From Qipengyuania profundimaris (GTDB lineage Bacteria > Pseudomonadota > Alphaproteobacteria > Sphingomonadales > Sphingomonadaceae): a DNA stretch of 64,000 bases. The stretch spans positions 1,363,131 through 1,427,130 of the forward strand of contig NZ_JAVAIM010000001.1 in assembly GCF_030717945.1 (NCBI RefSeq), given 5' to 3'. The notes beneath the pieces are model-generated. The model did not search any database. It was not told the DNA's origin and was given only the letters and a program-made list of their open reading frames with translations. This document shows, piece by piece, positions 46,574-56,856 of this stretch. The position numbers were made by a program, and so were the translations under genes. Each line of letters starts with the position of its first letter. Position 1 is the first letter of the stretch.

Positions 46574-46806
46574 TCCTTAGTCAAGCGCTTTTCGAGCCGA
46601 AGCTGCATTTTTTTGCGGTGAATGGAGGGTGGATTTATCTGCCTCCACCGGCTAAGGGCGCGCGGTCCGCAGTAGATTCGGCCATTTCGGGCGAGTCATC
46701 AGGCGGGCAAATCCACATGGAAGGCGCACATACCGGTGCCCGCCGCGGGACAAGACCGCATTCGGGTTCCAGCTTTCCAGAGGCATAACCGGAAAGGAAT
46801 TATACT
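46574..46806 (+). other. Leader and promoter region of rpsB
   Basis: No gene. The stretch 46575-46640 is T-rich and should hold the rpsB promoter; the following about 150 bases would be an untranslated leader, which in many bacteria carries an S2-binding autoregulatory structure. I could not establish a specific fold by eye. Confidence 0.35.
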
Positions 46807-47556
46807 ATGGCGGCTCCTACCGTCACGATGCAGCAATTGATCGAGGCCGGCGCGCATTTCGGCCACCAGACCCACCGTTGGAACCCGCGCATGAAGCCGT
46901 ATATCTTCGGCGCGCGCAACGGCATTCACATCATCGACCTGTCGCAGTCCGTGCCGCTGTTCGCGCGCGCACTCGACTTCATCAGCCAGACCGCTCGTTC
47001 GGGCGGCAAGGTGCTGTTCGTCGGCACCAAGCGCCAGGCGCAGGACGCGATCCGCGAAGCCGCGCTCGCCTCGGGCCAGCACTTCGTCAACCACCGCTGG
47101 CTGGGCGGCATGCTCACCAACTGGAAGACGATCAGCGAGCGTATCAAGTACCTCAAGACGCTCGACGAGCGTCTTTCGGGCGACACGCAGGGCCTGACCA
47201 AGAAGGAAGTCCTCGACCTCACGCGCAAGCGCGACAAGCTCGAAATGAGCCTCGGCGGCATCCGCGACATGGGTGGTATTCCCGACGTGATGTTCGTGAT
47301 CGATGCGAACATGGAAGACCTGGCCATCAAGGAAGCCAACGTTCTTGGCATCCCGGTCGTCGCCGTGCTCGACACCAATGTCGATCCCGAAGGCATCGCC
47401 TTCCCGATCCCGGGCAATGACGACGCCAGCCGCGCGATCAAGCTCTACTGCGATGCGGTTGCCGAGGCGGCTCGCACCGGCAAGGGCGAAGGCGTGCAGG
47501 ACAGCGGTGCAGACGTCGGCGCGATGGAAAATCCGCCGGAAGAAGCCGCGGCTTAA
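46807..47556 (+). CDS. rpsB: 30S ribosomal protein S2
   Basis: 249 residues, full length: [79 protein letters not shown] and [23 protein letters not shown]. Component of the small subunit platform, needed for S1 binding. AAAGGAATTATACT precedes the ATG. The rpsB-tsf-pyrH-frr order is one of the most conserved in bacteria. Confidence 0.98.
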   Translation: MAAPTVTMQQLIEAGAHFGHQTHRWNPRMKPYIFGARNGIHIIDLSQSVPLFARALDFISQTARSGGKVLFVGTKRQAQDAIREAALASGQHFVNHRWLGGMLTNWKTISERIKYLKTLDERLSGDTQGLTKKEVLDLTRKRDKLEMSLGGIRDMGGIPDVMFVIDANMEDLAIKEANVLGIPVVAVLDTNVDPEGIAFPIPGNDDASRAIKLYCDAVAEAARTGKGEGVQDSGADVGAMENPPEEAAA

Positions 47557-47673
47557 TGCCCAATTCGTGAGGCGGGAGCGCAATCCCCCCGTCACACAAG
47601 CGAATTATGCGCCGGGCCGCTGATACCAGCAGGCCCGGTGCCCCGCATTCAAGATACCAAGAAGGAAATCATC

Positions 47674-48600
47674 ATGGCTGCATTCACTGCTGCTGACGTA
47701 AAGGCCCTGCGCGAGAAAACCGGCGCGGGCATGATGGACGCTAAGAAGGCGCTCGAAGCCAGCAATGGCGATATCGAAGCCGCGGTCGACGCGCTGCGCG
47801 CCAAGGGTCTCGCCACCGCCCAAAAGAAGTCGAGCCGTACCGCGGCCGAAGGTCTCGTCGGTATCGCCGTCGAAGGCACCAAGGGCGTTGCCGTCGAAGT
47901 GAACTCGGAAACGGACTTCGTTGCCAAGAACGACCAGTTCCAGGATTTCGTGCGCAAGACCACGCAGGTTGCGCTCGGCACCGATGGCGACGATGTCGAC
48001 ACGCTCAAGGCTGCTGCCTATCCCGATGGCGGCACCGTGTCCGACAAGCTGACCGATAACGTCGCTACCATCGGCGAGAACCAGCAGATCCGCCGCATCA
48101 AGACCGTCTCGGTCACGAATGGCGTGATCGTACCCTACATGCACAACGCCGTTGCGCCCGACCTCGGCAAGATCGGCGTGCTGGTTGCGCTCGAAAGCGA
48201 AGGCGACAAGGCCAAGCTGGAAGAGCTGGGCAAGAAGCTCGGCATGCACATCGCGGCTGCTTTCCCGCAGGCGCTGACCGCCGAGGGCCTCGACGCCGAA
48301 GTGATCGAGCGCGAGCGCGCGATCGCCAAGGAAAAGGCCGCCGAAAGCGGCAAGCCCGAGAACGTCCAGGAAAAGATGGTCGAAGGTGCGGTCAACAAAT
48401 ACGCCAAGGAAAACGCCCTGCTTAGCCAGGTCTACGTGATCGACAACAAGACCCCGATCGCGCAGGTCGTCGAGCAGGCCGGCAAGGACGTCGGCGCCAA
48501 GGTCGAGCTGGTGGACTATGTCCGCTTCCAGCTGGGCGAAGGCATTGAGAAGGAAGAGAGCGACTTCGCTGCAGAAGTGGCCGCTGCCGTCGGCGGCTGA
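47674..48600 (+). CDS. tsf: Elongation factor Ts
   Basis: 308 residues. The UBA-like N-terminus ([24 protein letters not shown]) is followed by the EF-Ts core with [18 protein letters not shown], the residues that displace GDP from EF-Tu, and a C-terminal helix module ending [20 protein letters not shown] precedes the ATG at 47674; an in-frame ATG-less extension to 47638 is not needed. Followed by a strong terminator. Confidence 0.98.
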   Translation: MAAFTAADVKALREKTGAGMMDAKKALEASNGDIEAAVDALRAKGLATAQKKSSRTAAEGLVGIAVEGTKGVAVEVNSETDFVAKNDQFQDFVRKTTQVALGTDGDDVDTLKAAAYPDGGTVSDKLTDNVATIGENQQIRRIKTVSVTNGVIVPYMHNAVAPDLGKIGVLVALESEGDKAKLEELGKKLGMHIAAAFPQALTAEGLDAEVIERERAIAKEKAAESGKPENVQEKMVEGAVNKYAKENALLSQVYVIDNKTPIAQVVEQAGKDVGAKVELVDYVRFQLGEGIEKEESDFAAEVAAAVGG

Positions 48601-48626
48601 GCCAAGCCTCGCATCCTACGAAATTG

Positions 48627-48657
48627 GGCCGCCGGAGTTCGCTTCGGCGGCCTTTTT
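48627..48657 (+). terminator. Rho-independent terminator after tsf
   Basis: GGCCGCCG (48627-48634) pairs with CGGCGGCC (48645-48652) and is followed by TTTTT. Separates rpsB-tsf from pyrH. Confidence 0.92.
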
Positions 48658-48799
48658 CGTGCGCGACGAAGCGAGTCGAAAGCCTAACTTCGCAAAACTT
48701 ACGCGAGTGAACGCTGCAAGTCCGTCAAGATGGCCGAATCACGATTTGAAAGAACCGTTGCGAGGCTAACGGGCGATGATCGTGTAGGAAATCGGGCAT

Positions 48800-48934
48800 T
48801 CACCCGCCGTTGCGCGCGACCAGTTCGATCAGCCATATTTCGGGCTGCGTGAACAAGCGGATCGGCAGGCTGCTCGCGCCATGCCCGGCGAGCCACCTTT
48901 TCCCGATGCCGGGCTTTCCCTTTGCGCGCGCCAT
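48800..48934 (-). pseudogene. Remnant of a metallophosphoesterase C-terminus
   Basis: A 44-codon reading frame on the minus strand ends [22 protein letters not shown] and a few more residues. This closely follows the last strands of YkuE/calcineurin-like metallophosphoesterases (G-T-S-x-x-P-I-R-x-x-x-P-E-I-x-L-I-x-L). An in-frame stop lies just before its first ATG, and the catalytic metal-binding part is not seen in the adjoining sequence, so the gene appears truncated. Alternatively it is a very short independent protein. It fills the otherwise empty gap between tsf and pyrH. Confidence 0.45.
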
Positions 48935-48988
48935 GCATCATGGCTAAGGAGCCGCAGGCCCCTCACGCAACACGGATTCTTCGCCTCC

Positions 48989-49714
48989 ATGCCCTTTTCT
49001 ACGATGAAGCGCGTCCTGCTCAAGCTCTCGGGCGAGGTGCTCATGGGCGAGGGGCCGTTCGGCATCGATCCGGCTTTCGTCATGGAACTGGCCGAGGAAG
49101 TGAAGGCAGCGAAGGAAACCGGGCTCGAAATCTGCCTCGTCATCGGTGGCGGCAATATCTTTCGCGGCATGGCGGGAGCGGCGCAGGGAATGGACCGCGC
49201 GCAGGCCGATTACATGGGTATGCTGGCGACCGTCATGAATGCGCTGGCGATGCAGAACGCGCTGGAGCAGCTGGGCGTGCAGACCCGCGTGCAAAGCGCG
49301 GTGCAGATGGACCAGGTATGCGAGCCGGTGATCCGCCGCCGGGCCGAACGTCACCTCGAAAAAGGTCGTGTGGTGATCTTCGCCGCCGGTGTGGGCGCGC
49401 CCTATTTCACCACAGACAGCGGCGCGGCCTTGCGCGCGGCGGAGATGAATTGCGACGCGCTGCTCAAAGGCACTAGCGTCGATGGGGTCTATGACAGCGA
49501 CCCGAAGAAGAACGCCGAGGCGAAACGTTTCGACACCGTCACTTACAGCCGCGTGCTGGCAGACGATCTCAAGGTAATGGACGCCAGCGCCGTGGCCTTG
49601 TGCCGCGACAACAATATTCCGATCGTCGTGTTTTCGATCCGCGAGAAGGGCAATCTGGCCCGCGTTCTCAAGGGCGAGGGCGTGCAGACGGTCGTCACCA
49701 ACGAAAAAAGCTAA
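48989..49714 (+). CDS. pyrH: UMP kinase
   Basis: 241 residues, amino-acid kinase fold: [71 protein letters not shown] and [14 protein letters not shown]. Phosphorylates UMP to UDP with ATP, allosterically controlled by GTP and UTP in proteobacteria. Starts at 48989 and 49004 are both possible; the first is used. It precedes frr by 12 bases and heads the run towards uppS and cdsA. Confidence 0.96.
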   Translation: MPFSTMKRVLLKLSGEVLMGEGPFGIDPAFVMELAEEVKAAKETGLEICLVIGGGNIFRGMAGAAQGMDRAQADYMGMLATVMNALAMQNALEQLGVQTRVQSAVQMDQVCEPVIRRRAERHLEKGRVVIFAAGVGAPYFTTDSGAALRAAEMNCDALLKGTSVDGVYDSDPKKNAEAKRFDTVTYSRVLADDLKVMDASAVALCRDNNIPIVVFSIREKGNLARVLKGEGVQTVVTNEKS

Positions 49715-49726
49715 GAGGAAGCCATC

Positions 49727-50284
49727 ATGGCAAAATACGACAAAGCCGATATCGAGCGCCGCATGAAGGGTGCCGTCGAAAGCCTGAAGGGCGATCTTTC
49801 GGGCCTGCGCACCGGCCGCGCGAACACCAGCCTGCTCGATCCGGTCGTGGTCGAGGTCTATGGCTCGATGATGCCGTTGAGCCAGGTCGCGACGGTCAGC
49901 GCACCCGAACCGCGCATGCTGAGCGTGCAGGTATGGGACAAGGCCAATGTGAGCGCAGTGGAGAAGGGCATCGCCAAGGCCAATCTCGGCCTAAACCCGA
50001 TGCAGGACGGCCAGACCATCCGCCTGCCGATGCCGGATCTGACCGAGGAACGCCGCAAGGACCTCGCCAAGCTGGCGGGCGAATATGGCGAGAAGGGCAA
50101 GATCGCCATCCGCAACGTGCGCCGGGATGGCATGGAAGCGCTGAAGGAAGACGAGAAGAAGAAGGAAATCTCCGAAGACGACCGCAAGCGGTCCGAAGAC
50201 GAGGTCCAGAAGCTGACCGACAAATATGTCGCCGAAACCGATGAGGCGGTAGAGAAGAAAACGCAGGAAATCCTGACCCAGTAA
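49727..50284 (+). CDS. frr: Ribosome recycling factor
   Basis: 185 residues. Visible: [30 protein letters not shown] at the N-terminal helix, [20 protein letters not shown], and the long C-terminal helical arm with [22 protein letters not shown]. With EF-G it splits post-termination ribosomes. GAGGAAGCCATC precedes the ATG. Same operon as pyrH and uppS. Confidence 0.97.
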   Translation: MAKYDKADIERRMKGAVESLKGDLSGLRTGRANTSLLDPVVVEVYGSMMPLSQVATVSAPEPRMLSVQVWDKANVSAVEKGIAKANLGLNPMQDGQTIRLPMPDLTEERRKDLAKLAGEYGEKGKIAIRNVRRDGMEALKEDEKKKEISEDDRKRSEDEVQKLTDKYVAETDEAVEKKTQEILTQ

Positions 50285-50308
50285 GCGGGTGAGGATCGGG
50301 GAGCAGGA

Positions 50309-50992
50309 ATGAGCGCGGAAGGCCAGCAGGCCCGCCATGTCGCCATCATCATGGATGGCAATGGTCGCTGGGCGAAGCGCCGGCACCTGCCGCGCGTGAT
50401 GGGTCATCGCAAGGGCGTGGAGGCCGTGCGCGAACTCGTGCGCAGCCTGAAGGACACGCAGGTCGAATGCCTGACGCTCTACGCCTTCAGCTCCGAAAAC
50501 TGGAAGCGGCCGGAGGACGAGGTCGACGATCTGATGGACCTGATGCGCAAGTTCATCAAATCCGACCTCCCGGAATTCATCGCCAATGACGTGAAGCTGC
50601 ACATCCTCGGCGACTGGCAGGCGCTCGCGCCGGACATCGTTGCCATGCTGGAGGATGCGCTCGAGCAGACCGGCAAGGGCTCGCGCACGCTGGCGGTGGC
50701 GCTGAACTACGGCGCCCAGGCGGAAATAGTCTCCGCTGCGCGCAAGGCTGCTGCCGGGGGCGAGATTACCGAAGAGAGCTTGGCCGAGCATCTTTACACC
50801 GCACCGCTGCCTCCACTCGACCTGCTGATCCGCACCAGCGGCGAAGTGCGCCTGTCGAATTTCCTCTTGTGGCAGGCGGCCTATGCCGAAATGATCTTTA
50901 CCGACGTGCTATGGCCGGATTTTACGCCCGACCTGTTCAAGCAGGCGCTGGCGGATTTCGGCGACCGGGAGAGGCGTTTTGGTGGACGGTGA
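50309..50992 (+). CDS. uppS: Isoprenyl transferase (undecaprenyl diphosphate synthase)
   Basis: 227 residues, cis-prenyltransferase: HVAIIMDGNGRWAKRRHLPRVMGHRKGVEAV with the catalytic Asp, TLYAFSSENWKRP, and C-terminal LLIRTSGEVRLSNFLLWQAAYAE, FTDVLWPDF. Makes the C55 carrier for peptidoglycan and surface glycans. The 3' end overlaps the start of cdsA by about 11 bases. Confidence 0.96.
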   Translation: MSAEGQQARHVAIIMDGNGRWAKRRHLPRVMGHRKGVEAVRELVRSLKDTQVECLTLYAFSSENWKRPEDEVDDLMDLMRKFIKSDLPEFIANDVKLHILGDWQALAPDIVAMLEDALEQTGKGSRTLAVALNYGAQAEIVSAARKAAAGGEITEESLAEHLYTAPLPPLDLLIRTSGEVRLSNFLLWQAAYAEMIFTDVLWPDFTPDLFKQALADFGDRERRFGGR

Positions 50993-51746
50993 GACGCAGG
51001 CAGGCGCGGGCAAACGCGACCGCGCGAAGGCGTACGCCCAGCGGTACATGAAGGTGCCTTTGTCGATCCGCACGTCCGACCTGCCGAAACGGGCAGCTTC
51101 CGCTCTGGTGATGCTCGCCGTGGCGGGCGGTGCATTGTGGGCGGGCGACGTATGGCTCAAGCTGTTCATCGGACTCGTCGCCCTTGCCACCTATGCCGAA
51201 TTGGTGCGGCTCGTCTTTCGGGCCACAGAGCGTAGCGCCGGGCGCGTGGCCGGATTGCTGCTCGGCGCGGCCTATGTGGGATTTGCCGCCCTGTTCCTGG
51301 CGACCATGCCGAGGTTCTATCTTTATCTGGTGATCGGATCGGTCATCTTCACCGATACATTCGCCTATTTCAGCGGCCGGGCTATCGGCGGTCCAAAAAT
51401 CGCTCCGCGTATCAGCCCGTCGAAGACATGGGCCGGTCTGGCGGGCGGCATGGTCGGTGCCGCGCTGTTCGGCTGGCTGCTGCTGCAACTTGTCCTGCCG
51501 GCATCGGGAGAGTGGCACATGGAGGTCAACGCATACCCGTGGTCGCCGATTGCCGCGCTCGCTATCGGAGCGGTCCTCGCGTGTTCGGCGCAGGCAGGCG
51601 ATTTTCTCGAAAGCTGGCTTAAGCGCAAGGCACACATGAAGGATTCCTCGAACCTTATTCCGGGCCATGGCGGCGTGTTCGACCGAACTGACGGCATCCT
51701 CCCTGTCGCCATCGCGGTCGGCTTTTTGGTACCGGGGCTTTCATGA
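50982..51746 (+). CDS. cdsA: Phosphatidate cytidylyltransferase
   Basis: 254 residues, integral membrane enzyme with a hydrophilic start. The family signature lies near the C-terminus (KDSSNLIPGHGGVFDRTDG), and the inner motif is FTDTFAYFSGRAIGGPKIAPRISPSKTW (the Mg-binding region and Ser-Lys-Thr). Makes CDP-diacylglycerol, the substrate of PssA encoded at 45401. Start codons TTG 50979 or GTG 50982 follow GGGAGAGG; GTG is used. Its stop overlaps the dxr start (ATGA). Confidence 0.93.
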   Translation: MDGETQAGAGKRDRAKAYAQRYMKVPLSIRTSDLPKRAASALVMLAVAGGALWAGDVWLKLFIGLVALATYAELVRLVFRATERSAGRVAGLLLGAAYVGFAALFLATMPRFYLYLVIGSVIFTDTFAYFSGRAIGGPKIAPRISPSKTWAGLAGGMVGAALFGWLLLQLVLPASGEWHMEVNAYPWSPIAALAIGAVLACSAQAGDFLESWLKRKAHMKDSSNLIPGHGGVFDRTDGILPVAIAVGFLVPGLS

Positions 51747-52894
51747 GCCGCTCAATCTCCATTCTCGGTGCCACCGGCTCGGTAGGCACTTCGACGCTCG
51801 ACCTGATCCGCCGCGATGCGAAGGACTGGCGGGTGGTTGCGTTGACGGCCAATTGCAACGTTGCCGAACTCGCCGCCTTGGCGAAGGAATTTCGCGCCGA
51901 AATCGCCGTGGTGGCGGACGAGAGCTGTCTGAACGACCTGCGCGCTGCGCTCGATGGCTCGGGGATCGAGGCGGCCGGCGGCAAGCGGGCGCTGTGCGAG
52001 GCTGCCGCGCGCCCCGTCGACATCACCGTCGCCGCGATTGTCGGCTGTGCGGGTCTCGGTCCGGTCATGGCAGCGATCGAGCAGGGCGGGACCATCGCGC
52101 TCGCCAACAAGGAAGCGCTGGTCTCCGCAGGCGAGGTGATGACCGCCGCCGTCGCGAAACACGGTGCCATGCTGCTCCCAGTCGACAGCGAGCACAATGC
52201 GATCTTCCAGTGCCTCGAAGGCGGACGGATCGAGGATGTGCGCTGGATCACGCTCACCGCCAGCGGCGGCCCGTTGCGCACCGTGGAAGACCTCTCCGCC
52301 GTCACGCCCGAGCAGGCGGTGGCGCATCCCAACTGGGACATGGGCGCCAAGATCAGCGTCGACAGCGCGACCATGTTCAACAAGGGGCTGGAACTGATCG
52401 AGGCGCATCATCTGTTCCCGGTCGGCCTCGACCGCATTCGCATCGTGGTCCACCCACAGAGCGTCATCCACTCGATGGTCGAATATCGCGACGGCTCCAC
52501 GCTGGCGCAACTCGGCCCGTCGGACATGCGCGTGCCGATCGCCAGCTGCCTCGCCTGGCCGCAGCGGATGGACACGCCGTGCGAGCCGCTCGACCTGCCC
52601 GCCATCGGCGAACTCGGTTTCTTCCAGCCCGACGAACAGCGCTTCCCCGCGACCCGGCTCGCGCGCGAAGCGGCGGAGGCGGGCGGGGCGGCCCCGGCCG
52701 TGCTCAACGCCGCTAATGAAGTGGCCGTCGCCGCATTCCTCGACCGTAAGATCCCATTCAGCCGCATTTCGCTATTGGTCGAGCGTGTGCTGACGGAAGG
52801 AAACCTGCCCGATGCTCCGCGTTCTCTGGACGAGGTGCTGATGGTCGACGACGCTTCCCGCAAGCGCGCCACCGAAATGCTGGAGCTCGCCTAA
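51743..52894 (+). CDS. dxr: 1-deoxy-D-xylulose 5-phosphate reductoisomerase
   Basis: 383 residues. The N-terminal NADPH-binding loop is SILGATGSVGTSTLDLI; the catalytic region has ALANKEALVSAGEV, PVDSEHNAIFQCLEG and WDMGAKISVDSATMFNKGLE, followed by VGLDRIRIVVHPQSVIHSM. Second step of the MEP isoprenoid pathway, which supplies the precursors used by UppS and IspB. Overlaps cdsA by four bases. Confidence 0.97.
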   Translation: MSRSISILGATGSVGTSTLDLIRRDAKDWRVVALTANCNVAELAALAKEFRAEIAVVADESCLNDLRAALDGSGIEAAGGKRALCEAAARPVDITVAAIVGCAGLGPVMAAIEQGGTIALANKEALVSAGEVMTAAVAKHGAMLLPVDSEHNAIFQCLEGGRIEDVRWITLTASGGPLRTVEDLSAVTPEQAVAHPNWDMGAKISVDSATMFNKGLELIEAHHLFPVGLDRIRIVVHPQSVIHSMVEYRDGSTLAQLGPSDMRVPIASCLAWPQRMDTPCEPLDLPAIGELGFFQPDEQRFPATRLAREAAEAGGAAPAVLNAANEVAVAAFLDRKIPFSRISLLVERVLTEGNLPDAPRSLDEVLMVDDASRKRATEMLELA

Positions 52895-52895
52895 C

Positions 52896-54038
52896 TTGGA
52901 AAACATGCTGCCCCTGTGGGTTTATTACGTCCTCGGTTTCCCGCTGTTGCTGGGGCCGCTGATCACCGTTCACGAGCTCGGCCACTATCTCGTCGGCCGC
53001 TGGTTCGGCGTGCAGGCGGAAGCCTTTTCGATCGGTTTCGGCAAGGAAATCTGGGGCTTCACCGACAAACGTGGGACGCGCTGGAAGCTGAGTGCCCTGC
53101 CATTGGGCGGCTATGTCCAGTTCAAGGGCGACATGAACCCGGCGAGCATTCCGGATACCGCCGCCGCCGAACAGGTAAGCGCAGAGGAGCGCGTCGGCAG
53201 TTTCCACCATGCTGCGCTGTGGAAGCGTGCGCTGATCGTGTTCGCGGGGCCAGCGACTAATATCCTCGTGACGCTGGCGATCTTCGCGAGCTTCTTCGCC
53301 TTTTACGGCAAGCCCGTGCCTGCCGATGCGGACAGCCAGCTGACGATCGCAGAATTCGCCGAAACCTCTCCCGCGCGAGAGGCCGGCCTGCGCGCGGGAG
53401 ACCGCATTGTCTTGGTCGAGGGCGAGACGATGGAGAGCTTCCGCGACGTCCAGAACGCGATCATGATGTATCCGGGCCGCACGCTCGACATCACCGTCCT
53501 GCGCGATGGTGCGCGCGAGACATTCGCCGTCACCACCGAAAGCCGCGAGGTGGAAGACGGTTTCGGCAATAAGTCCAAGATCGGCCTCGTCGGAATCCAG
53601 GCGGCAGAGGCGGAAATGACCTACGAGCCGCAGGGCATCGTCGGCAGCCTCGGTCTCGCCGTCGATCATTCCATCGGCGTGGTCGACATGATGATTACCG
53701 GTGTCGCACAGATCTTTACCGGAGAACGCTCGGTCCAGGAGCTCGGCGGGCCGGTCAAGATCGCCAAATTTTCCGGCGAACAGCTCAGCATGGGGGCGCT
53801 GGCCTTCACCAATTTCGTCGCCCTGATTTCGCTTAACTTGGCATTCATCAACCTCCTGCCAATTCCCGCGCTCGACGGCGGGCACCTGGCTTTCTACGCG
53901 GCAGAAGCAGTCCGCCGGAAACCCATCGGCCCTCGTGGAACGGAAGTGGCGTATCGCGCCGGCGTGGCCCTCGTGCTCGCGCTGATGGTATTCGTCACGA
54001 TCAACGACCTGGCCGGTCTCCCGATCTTCGGGAATTAG
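52896..54038 (+). CDS. rseP: Site-2 protease RseP (zinc metalloprotease)
   Basis: 380 residues with about four transmembrane segments. The zinc-binding HELGHYLVG motif is at about residues 27-31, a PDZ-like domain lies near 130-230 (ETSPAREAGLRAGDRIVLVEG), and the conserved NLLPIPALDGGHLAFY is near 330. In other bacteria it cleaves an anti-sigma factor inside the membrane. Only one PDZ domain is obvious against two in E. coli RseP. Starts at TTG 52896 or ATG 52905; the first overlaps nothing and gives a one-base gap from dxr. Confidence 0.94.
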   Translation: MENMLPLWVYYVLGFPLLLGPLITVHELGHYLVGRWFGVQAEAFSIGFGKEIWGFTDKRGTRWKLSALPLGGYVQFKGDMNPASIPDTAAAEQVSAEERVGSFHHAALWKRALIVFAGPATNILVTLAIFASFFAFYGKPVPADADSQLTIAEFAETSPAREAGLRAGDRIVLVEGETMESFRDVQNAIMMYPGRTLDITVLRDGARETFAVTTESREVEDGFGNKSKIGLVGIQAAEAEMTYEPQGIVGSLGLAVDHSIGVVDMMITGVAQIFTGERSVQELGGPVKIAKFSGEQLSMGALAFTNFVALISLNLAFINLLPIPALDGGHLAFYAAEAVRRKPIGPRGTEVAYRAGVALVLALMVFVTINDLAGLPIFGN

Positions 54039-54120
54039 CCGGGGAAAGCACAGCGCGGAGGCGGGCGTTCACGGTTGCAAAGCTTGATTGGCGGAACCGC
54101 TTAGGGCAGGGGACTTTCGG

Positions 54121-54144
54121 GCCGCTGCATAGACAGCGGCTTTT
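54121..54144 (+). terminator. Hairpin with short U-run between rseP and bamA
   Basis: GCCGCTG (54121-54127) and CAGCGGC (54134-54140) form a perfect 7-base stem with a CATAGA loop, followed by TTTT. Could be a weak terminator or attenuator ahead of bamA. Confidence 0.5.
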
Positions 54145-54207
54145 GCCGATGGGCACAGCATCCACCGGCTCCGTAGCATTTTAACGAGGACGGGATTTTC
54201 CTTGTCG

Positions 54208-56856
54208 ATGACTGATTTCGCACCTGCCGCCGCGCGCCGCAAAGCCTCGCCCGCACGGCTGGCCATGGGCCTCCTCGCCGGAACCATGCTCGCCGGTATT
54301 CCGCAGATCGCGCTCGCGCAGGACACCGAAGAGGCGGAAGCCGCCGCGCCGACTCCCGCAGTCCAGCAGGAGACGGTGCAGACCATCGCGGTGAGCGGGG
54401 CCCAGCGCCTCGAGCCGCAGACGATCCTCTCCTACATCCGCCTGCGCCCAGGCGACGTCTGGACTCAGGCGGTCGGCGACCAGGTGCTGAAGGATCTTTA
54501 CGCCACCGAGCTGTTTGCCAATGCCAGCGTCGTCAACAACGGCGGCAATGTGGTGATCGAGGTGACCGAGAACCCGGTCATCAACCGCATCATCCTGGAG
54601 GGCAACAAGCGGATCAAGAACGACAAGATCCTGCCGGAGATCAAGCTCTCGCCGCGCCAGATCTTCACCCGGTCTAAGGTCCGCGCCGACGTTGCCCGCA
54701 TCATCGAGCTCTACAAGCGCCAGGGCCGCTTCGCCGCCACGGTCGAGCCGAAGATGGTGCAGCTGAGCCAGAACCGCGTCGATGTGGTGTTCGAGATCAA
54801 CGAAGGGCCGAAATCCAAGGTCCGCCAGATCAACATTATCGGCAATGAAGCTTTCTCCGACGGCGAATTGCGCGGCGAAATGCTGACCAAGCAGGCGCGT
54901 CTGACGAGCTTCTTCAGCTCCAACACCAGCTACGATCCCGATCGCCTGGCGTTCGACCAGCAGAACCTCCGGCTTTTCTACCTGACCGAAGGCTATGCCG
55001 ACTTCCGCGTCGTGTCCGCCGTGGCCGAGCTGACGCCCGATAAGCGCGATTTCATCATCACCTATGTCGTCGAGGAAGGCGAGCGCCACAAGTTCGGCGA
55101 AGTGACCGTCGACAGCCAGATCCGCGATTTCGACAGCGATGCGCTGGCCGGCCGACTGCCCATGAAGACCGGCGACTGGTACAACGCCAAGCAGGTCGAA
55201 GACACGGTCGAACAGCTGACCGAACTTGCCGGCACCTTCGGCTATGCCTTTGCCGATGTGAACCCGGAGATCCGTCGCGACGCCGACGATCTGACGATGG
55301 ACGTCAATTTCGTCCTGCGCGAGGCGCCCCGCGTTTACGTGGAGCGGATCGACGTGAACGGCAACACGCTGACGCAGGACAAGGTGATCCGCCGCGAATT
55401 CCGTATCGCCGAAGGAGACGCGTTCAATTCGCTCGCCGTGTCCCGCTCCACCGCGCGCATCAATTCGCTGGGCTATTTCCAGGAAAACTTCGAGATCAAT
55501 CAGGTCGAAGGCAGCGCGCCCGACCGCATCGTGCTCGAAGCGAATGTGGAAGAGCAGGCAACCGGCGAACTGCAGCTATCGGCGGGCTTCAGCTCGCTCG
55601 AAAGCTTCATCCTCGCAGGCTCTATCCGCCAGCGCAATTTCCGCGGTCGCGGGCAGACTGTCGGCCTGAGCGTCAACTACTCCCGCTATTCCAAATCGGC
55701 GCAGATCAGCTTCAGCGAACCTTATGTTTTCGACCGCAATATCTCTGCAGGCGTCGACATCTATCGCCGCGATTTCAACAGCTTCAACTTCCGCAACAGC
55801 GAACGCAATACGACATACGAGCAGTCCACGACGGGCTTCTCGCTGCGTGCGGGCGTCCCTCTGACCGAATATCTCTCTGCCATCGGCAGCTACACGTTCA
55901 ATTACGACGACGTGTCGCTGGGCGACGAATTCTTCGAGAACGGCGAGTGCCGCGCAACGCGCTTCCTGTGTGAAGCCATCGGCGAGCGTTCGAGCTCGAT
56001 CCTCGGGCTAACCCTGAACTACAACACGCTCAACAGCAGGCTGCGGCCGAGCAGCGGCGAAACGATCAGCTGGACCAACGAATTTGCGGGTCTCGGGGGA
56101 TCGGAAAAGTACATTCGCTCGCGCGCCCGTATGGCGAAGTACTGGTCGATCGGCAGCGGGTTTGTTTTCTCGCTGGCAGGTGAAGGCGGTTGGATCCGCG
56201 GCCTCGAGGACAGCGAGGAACCCGGACGTGACAGCATTCGCCTGACCGACCGCTTCTTCCTCGGTGAACCGCAAATGCGCGGTTTCGATATTCGCGGCAT
56301 CGGCCCGCGCATCGTGCGGCTCAATTTCGTGACCGATCCCGACAATCCCGATGGTCCGCGAATCCCGACGCCGATCGAGGATGCTCTGTCGTCCGACCAG
56401 CGGTTCGACGATGCCATCGGCGGCAAAGCCTATTATCTCGGCCGAGCCGAGCTCGAGATTCCGCTTGGTAGCGGTGCACGCGAACTCGGTCTGCGCCCGT
56501 CCGTATGGGTCGATGTCGGTTCGTTGTTCTCGATTACGACGCCCACATTGGTGAACCAGCCTAATGGTCGTCAGGCTACGCAGGATGGGCAGCTGCTCTT
56601 CATCGATGAAGACGGGCTGACCACGACCGACACGGTCGATGCCGACGGCAATCCGCTGCTGCCGTTCATCCCGGCCAGCTCGTTTTATCGCGAAGTTTTC
56701 GTTGGCGACACTGCTGCGCCGCGTATTTCGGCGGGTATCGGTGTCAACTGGAACTCGCCCTTCGGTCCGTTCAGGATCGATTTCGCCCAGATCATCAAGA
56801 AGGAAGTCGGAGACGACACCAAGACCTTCTCATTCAACGTAGGAACACAATTCTAA
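54208..56856 (+). CDS. bamA: Outer-membrane protein assembly factor BamA
   Basis: About 882 residues. Signal peptide (cleavage near GIPQIALAQ) after a basic N-region, five POTRA domains (first one from VQTIAVSGAQRLEPQTI, later GNKRIKNDKI, GNEAFSDGELRGEM, FGEVTVDSQIRD and VNGNTLTQDKVIRREF), then a 16-strand Omp85 barrel with LGEPQMRGFDIRGIGPR (the conserved VRGF-like loop 6) and the C-terminal NSPFGPFRIDFAQ...FSFNVGTQF. Essential for inserting beta-barrel proteins. ATG 54208 is chosen over TTG 54202. Confidence 0.96.
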   Translation: MTDFAPAAARRKASPARLAMGLLAGTMLAGIPQIALAQDTEEAEAAAPTPAVQQETVQTIAVSGAQRLEPQTILSYIRLRPGDVWTQAVGDQVLKDLYATELFANASVVNNGGNVVIEVTENPVINRIILEGNKRIKNDKILPEIKLSPRQIFTRSKVRADVARIIELYKRQGRFAATVEPKMVQLSQNRVDVVFEINEGPKSKVRQINIIGNEAFSDGELRGEMLTKQARLTSFFSSNTSYDPDRLAFDQQNLRLFYLTEGYADFRVVSAVAELTPDKRDFIITYVVEEGERHKFGEVTVDSQIRDFDSDALAGRLPMKTGDWYNAKQVEDTVEQLTELAGTFGYAFADVNPEIRRDADDLTMDVNFVLREAPRVYVERIDVNGNTLTQDKVIRREFRIAEGDAFNSLAVSRSTARINSLGYFQENFEINQVEGSAPDRIVLEANVEEQATGELQLSAGFSSLESFILAGSIRQRNFRGRGQTVGLSVNYSRYSKSAQISFSEPYVFDRNISAGVDIYRRDFNSFNFRNSERNTTYEQSTTGFSLRAGVPLTEYLSAIGSYTFNYDDVSLGDEFFENGECRATRFLCEAIGERSSSILGLTLNYNTLNSRLRPSSGETISWTNEFAGLGGSEKYIRSRARMAKYWSIGSGFVFSLAGEGGWIRGLEDSEEPGRDSIRLTDRFFLGEPQMRGFDIRGIGPRIVRLNFVTDPDNPDGPRIPTPIEDALSSDQRFDDAIGGKAYYLGRAELEIPLGSGARELGLRPSVWVDVGSLFSITTPTLVNQPNGRQATQDGQLLFIDEDGLTTTDTVDADGNPLLPFIPASSFYREVFVGDTAAPRISAGIGVNWNSPFGPFRIDFAQIIKKEVGDDTKTFSFNVGTQF

